This document shows, piece after piece, positions 58,062-64,000 of a stretch of DNA of 64,000 nucleotides (its first letter is position 1; every line of letters starts with the position of its first letter). Under the pieces are notes generated by a model. The model ran no database searches and was not told the origin of the DNA. It saw only the letters and a program-made list of their open reading frames with translations. Where the stretch lies: NCBI GenBank assembly GCA_035570055.1, contig DATMLM010000026.1:1-64000 (forward strand), read 5' to 3'. The position numbers and the translations under genes are program-made. This DNA is from DASRDS01 sp035570055. Its GTDB lineage: Bacteria > Gemmatimonadota > Gemmatimonadetes > Gemmatimonadales > Gemmatimonadaceae.

Positions 58062-59434
58062 TTAGACGGGCCATAGGCCTGGCGCTGGCGGTAATCGTAT
58101 GCTCGGCACACGTCGGTAGCCCGGACGTCTACTACGAGGGGAACGCGGGGCCGTACCCTGTCCTCGTCATCGTACGCCTTCCCGGCGTCGTGCCAGGCGT
58201 AGCCGAAGTCACCGTGCACGTCACTGGGGCCGCGCCGGATCGAGTGACGCTCTTCGTCAATCGCTACGACGCCACGACCGCTGCGCCGCCGCCGGAAGAC
58301 GCTGCGCGTTCCGTCGGGGACTCGGCGACGTTCGTCGGGAAGCTGTGGGTGATGGCCGGCGGGTCCAACAGCGTCACGGTGGGCGTGCACGGTAGCAAGG
58401 GCACCGGCACTGCCGTCGTTCCGGTTGTCGCCGTCGCCACGCGCCGCTTGCCGCTGTACCGGTGGCTCGGCGTCATCCTCGGCGCCATCGGCATCTTCCT
58501 CTTCGTCGGCGCGGTATCGATTGGCGGCGCCGCTGTGCGAGAGGCGACGCTGGAGCCGGGCCAGGTGCCCGACGCGGCGCACCGGCGCCACGCGCGGCTC
58601 GCGATGGCGGGCACCGGTGTCTTCGTTGCCGTCATGCTGTTTGGCGGGTGGACGTGGTGGAACGCTACCGACGCCGAGTTCAAGCAGCGGATGTATCGGC
58701 CGTTCACGGTGCGCGCATCCGAGGCGCAGCCCGGTCAGCTCACGTTCGCGATCACCGATAGCGCGTGGCTCGAGCGGCACGATTCCTCGTACGTCAATCA
58801 GCGACAGCGAACCCAGTGGTCGGCGCTCATTCCCGATCATGGGAAGCTCATGCACCTCTTCCTCGTCGCCGACTCGGGGTTCGCGTTTGCGCACCTGCAT
58901 CCGGCGACGACCGACACGGACACGTTTCGCGCGACCATCCCACCGCTGCCCAAAGGTCGCTATCGGGTGTTCGCCGATATCGTGCACGGGAGTGGGTTCG
59001 ACCACACGCTCGTCACCAGCATCGACCTCACCGATCCGCCTACGGCATATGTGCCCAGTGATTCGGACGATGCGTTCTCGGTAGCGGCACCTGGGTCGGT
59101 CATCCGTAAACTCGGGTCCGACACCGTAGCGGTTGGCGCACCAGCCGGCCTCCGGTTCGTGGTGTCGGGCATCCAGCCCTACATGGGCATGGCTGGCCAC
59201 GCTGTAGTCGTGCGCGACGACGGGAGCGTGTTCATTCACCTGCATCCCATGGGCACCATCTCGACCGCGGCGCAAATGGTATTGGCGAGAGGGCAGCCAA
59301 TGTCTATGAGCGCGATGGGGGACACGGTGTCGTTCCCGTACGCTTTCCCCAAAGCGGGGCGCTACTATGTCTGGGTGCAGGTCAAGCGCGGCGGCCGCGT
59401 GCTCACCGCGCCGTACGTCGTCGTTGCGCAATAA
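58058..59434 (+). CDS. Secreted/membrane protein with YtkA/FixH-like and HxH metal motifs
   Basis: The 458-residue protein has a signal peptide (RRAIGLALAVIVCSAHVGS), an N-terminal Ig-like domain resembling copper-resistance/YtkA-type domains, a central two-helix membrane segment (about 135-205; LGVILGAIGIFLFVGAVSIGG, VFVAVMLFGGWTWW), and a C-terminal domain with HGKLMHLFLV, FAHLHP and IHLHPMG motifs. The repeated His pairs are likely metal (Cu) ligands. It ends overlapping hisIE by 32 bp on the opposite strand. The pair with the upstream polytopic protein may form a metal-handling system; function inferred. Confidence 0.72.
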   Translation: MIRRAIGLALAVIVCSAHVGSPDVYYEGNAGPYPVLVIVRLPGVVPGVAEVTVHVTGAAPDRVTLFVNRYDATTAAPPPEDAARSVGDSATFVGKLWVMAGGSNSVTVGVHGSKGTGTAVVPVVAVATRRLPLYRWLGVILGAIGIFLFVGAVSIGGAAVREATLEPGQVPDAAHRRHARLAMAGTGVFVAVMLFGGWTWWNATDAEFKQRMYRPFTVRASEAQPGQLTFAITDSAWLERHDSSYVNQRQRTQWSALIPDHGKLMHLFLVADSGFAFAHLHPATTDTDTFRATIPPLPKGRYRVFADIVHGSGFDHTLVTSIDLTDPPTAYVPSDSDDAFSVAAPGSVIRKLGSDTVAVGAPAGLRFVVSGIQPYMGMAGHAVVVRDDGSVFIHLHPMGTISTAAQMVLARGQPMSMSAMGDTVSFPYAFPKAGRYYVWVQVKRGGRVLTAPYVVVAQ

Positions 59435-59960
59435 CTCGGCGCACGTCGTCGAGTCCCACGCCCAGCGCGCGCAGCGCAACAAGCGAGTGATAGAGCAGAT
59501 CGGCGGCCTCCTCGACGGCGCGCTCGGCGTCGTTGTCCGCGCAGGCAACCGCTAGCTCGGCGGCTTCCTCGCCGAGCTTCTTGAGTCGCAAGTTGCGGTC
59601 GGCGAGTAGTCGTCGTGTGTAGCTCGCCTCCGAGCCTTCAGTGGCGCGATTCGCGATCGTCGCATCGAGCTGAGAGAAAGCGTCATGCGGCGGCGCGTCG
59701 AAGCACGAGACGGCGCCGGTGTGACACGCGGGACCGAGTGGATCGACGAGAGCGAGAAGAGCGTCGCCGTCGCAGTCGGGCGTGAGCGACACGAGACGCT
59801 GGCGGTTGCCGCTCGTCGCACCCTTGTGCCACATCCCGCGTGTGCGAGAGGTGTAGTGCATCTCGCCGGTGGCCTTGGTAAGCTCAATGGCCTCGGGTTC
59901 GGCGCCGGCGACCATAAGTACACGCCCGGTCGCAGCGTCCTGGGTGACTATCGTGATCAT
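59403..59960 (-). CDS. hisIE: Bifunctional HisIE: phosphoribosyl-AMP cyclohydrolase / phosphoribosyl-ATP pyrophosphatase
   Basis: The 185-residue protein catalyses two early steps of histidine synthesis. HisI region: TRGMWHKGATSGNRQRLVS, then DCDGDALL, and HTGAVSCF with metal-ligand Cys and His residues. HisE region: TRRLLADRNLRLKKLGEEAAELAVAC and VEEAADLLYHSLVALRALG. The HisI N-terminus is shorter than usual (it starts MITIVTQDAATG). It is the last gene of the his operon; its ATG overlaps the hisN stop (ATGA). Confidence 0.95.
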   Translation of the reverse strand: MITIVTQDAATGRVLMVAGAEPEAIELTKATGEMHYTSRTRGMWHKGATSGNRQRLVSLTPDCDGDALLALVDPLGPACHTGAVSCFDAPPHDAFSQLDATIANRATEGSEASYTRRLLADRNLRLKKLGEEAAELAVACADNDAERAVEEAADLLYHSLVALRALGVGLDDVRRVIAQRRRTAR

Positions 59961-60727
59961 CGGTCGAAGAGCGCCGCACGCGCGGCGGGCGCGATCGCCA
60001 TATTCGTCGCGATACCCTCGCCGCCGTTGATCGTGGCTTCGCCTTTCCACGTCGTGAACAAGCCGCCGGCCTCGGTGATGATGGCGTAGGGTGCGGCGGC
60101 GTCCCAGATGGCGAACGCCTCGTCGACCATGATCTCCGCGCGTCCGGTCGCGACCATGACATAGCCGAATCCGTCTCCCCACGTTCGCGCGACCTTTGCG
60201 GCATCGGCGAGCGCATCCCAACGCGCGCGGCGGTCGGGGCGTTTGTGGAACCGATCGTCGCTCGTCAACACAGTCGCATTGGCAATAGTGTCGATCTTCG
60301 AGACCGAGCACCGCGAGCCGTTCCACCAGGCGCCTTCGCCGACCGCGGCACCAACCATCTCGCCCGCGGCGGCACAGTTGACGGCGCCGGCCAAAACGGT
60401 GTCGCCTTCGACGAGCGCGACGAGCGTCGCCCACAACGGGACGCCGCGAACGAAGGATTTCGTGCCATCGATCGGATCGATGAGCCAACGCCGCGCCGCG
60501 TCCGGGCGCTCGACGCCGAATTCTTCGCCGACGATCCCGTCTTTCGGGAATCGCTGCGCGAGCCACTCGCGGGCTCTGTTCTCGGCGTTGCGGTCGGCGA
60601 TGGTCACGGGGGATCCATCGTTCTTGGTTTCGACGACGAGCTTCGGATACCCGAAGTATTCCATCGCGGTGTCGCCCACGATCTGGGCGAGCTCGATGAC
60701 CGCGTGCAACAGACTCACGGACGGCAT
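59957..60727 (-). CDS. hisN: Histidinol-phosphate phosphatase, inositol-monophosphatase type (HisN)
   Basis: The 256-residue protein has the IMPase motifs GEEFG, WLIDPIDGTKSFVRGVP with metal-binding Asp residues, and FAIWDAAAPYAIITEAGG. Within a his operon it should dephosphorylate L-histidinol-phosphate, replacing the phosphatase domain absent from the short HisB. It overlaps hisF by 13 bp and hisIE by 4 bp, so its expression is tightly coupled. Confidence 0.92.
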   Translation of the reverse strand: MPSVSLLHAVIELAQIVGDTAMEYFGYPKLVVETKNDGSPVTIADRNAENRAREWLAQRFPKDGIVGEEFGVERPDAARRWLIDPIDGTKSFVRGVPLWATLVALVEGDTVLAGAVNCAAAGEMVGAAVGEGAWWNGSRCSVSKIDTIANATVLTSDDRFHKRPDRRARWDALADAAKVARTWGDGFGYVMVATGRAEIMVDEAFAIWDAAAPYAIITEAGGLFTTWKGEATINGGEGIATNMAIAPAARAALFDR

Positions 60728-61449
60728 GGGATCCCCGCGCGGGTGACGGCGGCTTTGATCTCGCCGACCGTTGTGATGCCATCGTGCACAATCCCGGCGA
60801 CGAGCGCCGCATCGGCGTCCGCCAGGACGTCGGCGATATGTTGGGGACTGCCGGCTCCGCCAGACGCGACGACCGGTACGCTCACCGCCTCGGCGACCGC
60901 GCGCGTGAGGTCCACGTCGTAGCCCTCGCGCGAGCCATCACGCTCGATGCTGGTCAACAAGATCTCTCCTGCCCCGTGTTCGACACACGTTCGAGCCCAC
61001 GCAATGGCGTCGAGCGTTGTTGGCGTGCGGCCGCCGTGCGTGTAGACGTGCCCATCTTTTGCATCGATACTCGCTACGACGCATTGTGAGCCAAATCGCT
61101 CGGCCGCATCGGTCAGTAGCGTCGGACGTGCGACGGCGGCTGAGTTGATGCTGACTTTGTCGGCGCCAGCGCGAAGTGTCCGGGCAATATCATCGACCGA
61201 GCGGATCCCGCCGCCGATGGTCAGCGGCACGAACAGCCGTTCGGCGGTTCGGCGAGCGGTGTCGAGCAGAATGGCACGTCCTTCGGCGCTGGCCGAGATG
61301 TCGAGAAACACGATCTCGTCGGCGCCCTGCGCCTCGTAGCGCTCCGCGAGCTCGGCCGGATCGCCGATATCGCGCAGCGATTCGAACCGCACGCCTTTCA
61401 CGACGCGCCCGCCGTCCACGTCGAGGCATACCACAATGCGCCGCATCAT
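60715..61449 (-). CDS. hisF: Imidazole glycerol phosphate synthase subunit HisF
   Basis: The 244-residue (beta/alpha)8 cyclase starts MMRRIVVCLDVDGGRVVKGVRF with the catalytic Asp, and has LTIGGGIRSVDDI, VSINSAAV, VVASIDAKDG with the second Asp, and PVVASGGAGSPQHI. It partners with HisH to make IGP and AICAR. ATG 61449 overlaps the hisB stop. Complete length. Confidence 0.97.
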   Translation of the reverse strand: MMRRIVVCLDVDGGRVVKGVRFESLRDIGDPAELAERYEAQGADEIVFLDISASAEGRAILLDTARRTAERLFVPLTIGGGIRSVDDIARTLRAGADKVSINSAAVARPTLLTDAAERFGSQCVVASIDAKDGHVYTHGGRTPTTLDAIAWARTCVEHGAGEILLTSIERDGSREGYDVDLTRAVAEAVSVPVVASGGAGSPQHIADVLADADAALVAGIVHDGITTVGEIKAAVTRAGIPCRP

Positions 61450-61970
61450 TTCGTGCTCATGACGGCGCCGGTGTCGACGAGCGCCTCACGCAGCGCCAGC
61501 CCGAGCGCCTTGAACGCGGCCTCGACGATGTGGTGCCGGTCATGTCCCCGGAGCACGCGCACGTGCAGCGTCGTGCGCGCGTTCGTGGCGAACGATCGCA
61601 TCCAGTGGTTATACAGGCCGCTCGGCAACTTGCCGCGATAAAACGGGCGGCCGCCGATGTCGAGCGCGACCTCGACGAGCGCGTCGTCCATGGGGATGGT
61701 CCGATCGCCGTACCGCGCCGCGCCCGCCGGAGCGAGCAGCGCGATCGATTGGCCGAGGGCGATCGCGACGTCCTCGATCAGATGGTGGCGGAGGTCGCCG
61801 GCGGCGGTGACGTGGAGATCCAGCGCGGCGTAGTGCGCGAACGTCGTCAGCATGTGATCCAGGAACGGCTCGCCGGTGACGATGCTGGTCTCGGGTGCTT
61901 TGGGGTCTTTCGCGGGCTCGATCCGCACTTGGATCCGCGTTTCCTTGGTTTCGCGCGTGACAATGGTCAT
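61446..61970 (-). CDS. hisB: Imidazoleglycerol-phosphate dehydratase HisB (monofunctional)
   Basis: The 174-residue protein is the dehydratase only, slightly short of the typical 190-200 residues. Motifs: GEPFLDHMLTTFAHYA, RHHLIEDVAIALG, LYNHWMRSFAT and GHDRHHIVEAAFKALGLAL, providing the Mn-binding His/Glu set. It converts IGP to imidazole-acetol phosphate. There is no phosphatase domain, in line with a separate hisN. It overlaps hisA and hisF by 4 bp each. Confidence 0.97.
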   Translation of the reverse strand: MTIVTRETKETRIQVRIEPAKDPKAPETSIVTGEPFLDHMLTTFAHYAALDLHVTAAGDLRHHLIEDVAIALGQSIALLAPAGAARYGDRTIPMDDALVEVALDIGGRPFYRGKLPSGLYNHWMRSFATNARTTLHVRVLRGHDRHHIVEAAFKALGLALREALVDTGAVMSTK

Positions 61971-62680
61971 TCGCCGAACTCCGAGGCCGCGGCGCGTGGG
62001 TCGATGGCGCCGGTGTATAGGGCCATGCCGACGATCGCGGCCGCTACGCCGCGATCCGCGAGTGCGCGGACATCGGCCAGGGTCGCGATCCCGCCGGCGG
62101 CGTAGACCGGGAACGCGGCTGCCTCGGCCACATCCTCCATGAGCGGCAGGTCCGCTCCACGCAGTTGGCCTTCGCGGTGCACGGCAGTCACGAGAAGTCC
62201 CGCGAGCGGCAGCGCGTTCAACTCTTCGATGGCATCGAGCACGTCGACCGGGAGCGATCGGCTCCAGCCGCGGGTGACGACGCGCCGGTCGAAGACATCG
62301 GCGGCGACGACCAGCTCATCCGGGAACCGCGACGTCATTTCGTCGAGCCACTCGGCATCTTCCAGCGCGCGCGTGCCGACGATGACGCGCCGGGCGCCAT
62401 CCGTCAGCAGCTCTTCGATCCGGTCGAACTCGCGTACGCCGCCGCCGACCTGGATTTGGGCGTCGGACGTCGTCAGGATCTCGCGCACGAGTCCGACATT
62501 CGAGCCGCGGCCGGTGGCGGCATCGAGGTCGACCACGTGCAGGTGGTGGAATCCGAGCTCCTCCCACCCTCTGGCCACCGCGCCCGGATCGCCGAGTCGG
62601 ACGCGTTCGTCATCGTAGGAGCCACCTACGAGCTGAACACACGCGCCAGCGCGGAGGTCTACGGCTGGGATCACGATCAT
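61967..62680 (-). CDS. hisA: ProFAR isomerase HisA
   Basis: The 237-residue TIM barrel has the catalytic Asp in VIPAVDLRAGACVQL, IQVGGGVREFDRIEELL, VVAADVFDRRVVTRGW, and PVYAAGGIATLADVRAL. It isomerises ProFAR to PRFAR. It overlaps hisH and hisB by 4 bp each. The catalytic Lys of some homologues is absent, as in other HisA proteins. Confidence 0.96.
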   Translation of the reverse strand: MIVIPAVDLRAGACVQLVGGSYDDERVRLGDPGAVARGWEELGFHHLHVVDLDAATGRGSNVGLVREILTTSDAQIQVGGGVREFDRIEELLTDGARRVIVGTRALEDAEWLDEMTSRFPDELVVAADVFDRRVVTRGWSRSLPVDVLDAIEELNALPLAGLLVTAVHREGQLRGADLPLMEDVAEAAAFPVYAAGGIATLADVRALADRGVAAAIVGMALYTGAIDPRAAASEFGE

Positions 62681-63240
62681 AAGGCTCCTAGGAACTCGCG
62701 AATAAAGCGCACGCCTGGGGCCGAGCTCTTCTCGGGATGGAATTGTACACCCACGACGTTACGCCATCGGACGGCCGAGGGGAACCGGTCGCCGTCTTCG
62801 ACCGTCCAGGCGGTCACAACACTCTCGTCCGCCGGGCGGCAGGCGTAACTATGGGCGAAGTACGCCACACCGAAGCCGCTCACGGCATTCCAGCCCATGT
62901 GAGGAACGCGCGCGGAGCGAAGTCGAGTGACCGGTCCGGCGATGACGCCGAGTCCGGGGACGCCAGGATTCTCGTCGCTCGCGTCGAACAGCAGCTGCAT
63001 GCCGAGACAGATGCCGAGGCACGGCAAGCCAGCGCTGAGCGCTGAGCTGAGGGCTGTGCGGGCAGGCGCGAGCCGCGAAGCGGCCGTGCCGAATGCGCCG
63101 ACGCCGGGCAGCACGATGCAGTCTGCCGAGAGCAGCGCGAAGGGGTCGGTCTCGATCGACACCTCCACGCCCGGCACGGCGAGCGCCTTGCCGAGAGAGT
63201 GCAGATTGCCTGCACCGTAATCAAAGACGGCCAATCGCAT
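62677..63240 (-). CDS. hisH: Imidazole glycerol phosphate synthase glutaminase HisH
   Basis: The 187-residue class I glutaminase has FDYGAGNLHSLGKAL, VLPGVGAFG, the nucleophile Cys in PCLGICLGMQLLF, HMGWNAV, YFAHSYAC and VGVQFHPEKS with the catalytic His/Glu. It feeds ammonia to HisF. It overlaps hisC by 20 bp and hisA by 4 bp. Confidence 0.97.
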   Translation of the reverse strand: MRLAVFDYGAGNLHSLGKALAVPGVEVSIETDPFALLSADCIVLPGVGAFGTAASRLAPARTALSSALSAGLPCLGICLGMQLLFDASDENPGVPGLGVIAGPVTRLRSARVPHMGWNAVSGFGVAYFAHSYACRPADESVVTAWTVEDGDRFPSAVRWRNVVGVQFHPEKSSAPGVRFIREFLGAL

Positions 63241-64000
63241 CGATGCACGCTTGCATGAGATCCCACGGTCCGATGGTCACCCGGTACCCGTCGTCAAACG
63301 CCCGCACCGCGATGCCGCCCTCGCGCAGCCGCCGCGCGATCTCCGCCGCATTCGATGCCGGCACGAACACAAAATTCGCGTCGCTCTCGAGCCCGGCGAT
63401 CTCACCCCGAAACCGCTCGCGATATTCTCGAACGAGTGCGATACGCTCGGCGACCCACTGCCGATCGTCAGTCAACGCCGCGATGGCTGCGCATTCCGCG
63501 ACGCGGTTGACTTTATAAGGGCCGCGCGATTTCTCGATCTCGGCGATGACCGATGGAGCGCCCACCGCATACCCCACGCGAAGCCCGGCGAGTCCGAATG
63601 CCTTCGATAGCGTTCGCGTGATCACCAGGCGATCAGACCGCGCCAGAAGGTCGACATCCGACCGGTCCGCGAACTCGGCGTAGGCCTCGTCGATAACAAC
63701 GTATCCCGGCGACTCCGACACGATAGCCTCGACCGCGCCCCGCGATAGCGACCGACCGTTCGGATTGTTTGGCGAGCAGAGATACGTGACACGCGCGTGT
63801 GTTGCGAGCATCGCCGCCGGATCGATGTCCCAATGAGTGAGTGAGACCGGCACCGGAACGAGCGCGTTCATGCGCGCGAACGTGGCCGCCATTGGAAACG
63901 TCGGCTCGGCGTGCGCCACCCGTTCGCCCGGCTCGGCCAGCGCGCGGAACGCCGAGTCGAGCACGTCGTCCGAGCCGCAACCGGTGACGATCATGTCGGG
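63221..64000 (-). CDS. hisC: Histidinol-phosphate aminotransferase HisC, partial
   Basis: The open frame runs to the right edge, so the N-terminus is missing. The visible part (about 260 residues) has TGCGSDDVLDSAFRALAEPGE, YLCSPNNPNGRSLSRG with the cofactor-contact Asn, VVIDEAYAEFA with Asp/Tyr, the PLP lysine in TRTLSKAFGLAGLRVGY, and the C-terminal Arg region (GGIAVRAF). It transaminates imidazole-acetol phosphate. Upstream genes (hisG, hisD) are outside the window. Confidence 0.96.
   Translation of the reverse strand, partial: PDMIVTGCGSDDVLDSAFRALAEPGERVAHAEPTFPMAATFARMNALVPVPVSLTHWDIDPAAMLATHARVTYLCSPNNPNGRSLSRGAVEAIVSESPGYVVIDEAYAEFADRSDVDLLARSDRLVITRTLSKAFGLAGLRVGYAVGAPSVIAEIEKSRGPYKVNRVAECAAIAALTDDRQWVAERIALVREYRERFRGEIAGLESDANFVFVPASNAAEIARRLREGGIAVRAFDDGYRVTIGPWDLMQACIDAIGRL

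Noticed and set aside
57893..59548. 551-residue minus-strand open frame opposite the His-rich pair
   Set aside because: Extremely Arg/His/Asp-rich shadow of a GC-rich gene; the plus-strand protein has signal peptide and domains.
1..64000. tRNA genes, insertion sequences, prophage or CRISPR-Cas
   Set aside because: No cloverleaf-like sequence, transposase, integrase or repeat-spacer array was seen in gaps or frames.

Overview
The window is 64 kb of gene-dense, high-GC bacterial chromosome, by eye mostly in the mid to upper 60s percent G+C. It has very short gaps, many 4-base start/stop overlaps (ATGA, GTGA, TTGA) and frequent GTG starts. The gene mix (three tandem ADOP-type ABC permeases, M13/M16/M56 peptidases, carboxypeptidase-regulatory/plug proteins without barrels, a parABS-bactofilin cluster) suggests a soil-type Gemmatimonadota bacterium. 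That is inference from gene content; no 16S gene is present. I see no tRNA, rRNA, CRISPR array, insertion sequence or prophage.

Layout. 1-4.4 kb (minus strand) holds a NIF3-family protein cut by the window edge, a BMP-family binding lipoprotein, a bactofilin, a membrane coiled-coil protein and parB-parA. The parA/parB junction is tandemly duplicated (122-bp period), carries one perfect and one imperfect parS, and creates a 41-codon mini-gene between parA and parB. 4.4-8.5 kb holds a cupin, an aromatic amino acid decarboxylase and a methyltransferase as a coupled trio, an ArsR/SRPBCC pair, and a lower-GC patch with an orphan gene. 8.5-14 kb holds fumarylacetoacetase with an unknown partner, a quinone oxidoreductase, a 3-hydroxyisobutyrate-dehydrogenase-like enzyme and, divergently, SthA transhydrogenase. 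14-20.6 kb holds two paralogous secreted plug-like proteins, a GT-C-like membrane protein and mnmG. 20.6-26.5 kb holds small regulators and envelope proteins: a HAF-like lipoprotein, a degenerate LuxR response regulator coupled to a cytosolic HtrA-like protease, an NfeD-like protein, PadR, OsmC and DUF1648.

26.6-39.7 kb is one coupled transporter locus: HlyD adaptor, ATPase, ADOP permease, small membrane protein, second ATPase, two more ADOP permeases, an NtrC-type regulator and an NtrY-like kinase. It is followed directly by a BlaI repressor, an M56 (BlaR1-like) membrane peptidase and a secreted protein (39.7-42.9 kb); the last two share a helical 'SD-x-E/D-[RK]' repeat. 42.9-59.4 kb contains YheT hydrolase, an ArsC/Spx-like protein, ABC-F, M13, CPBP and paired M16 peptidases, an outer-membrane barrel, MurB, an LCM-type methyltransferase and a two-gene His-rich membrane/secreted pair. 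59.4-64 kb is a fully overlapping histidine operon (hisC-H-A-B-F-N-IE) cut by the right edge.

Themes: almost all convergent neighbours overlap or lie within 10 bp, and several genes have a -10-like box directly before the ATG, suggesting leaderless mRNAs. The best leads are the parA-miniORF-parB arrangement, the BlaI/M56/repeat-protein module and the 56.9-59.4 kb His-rich pair.
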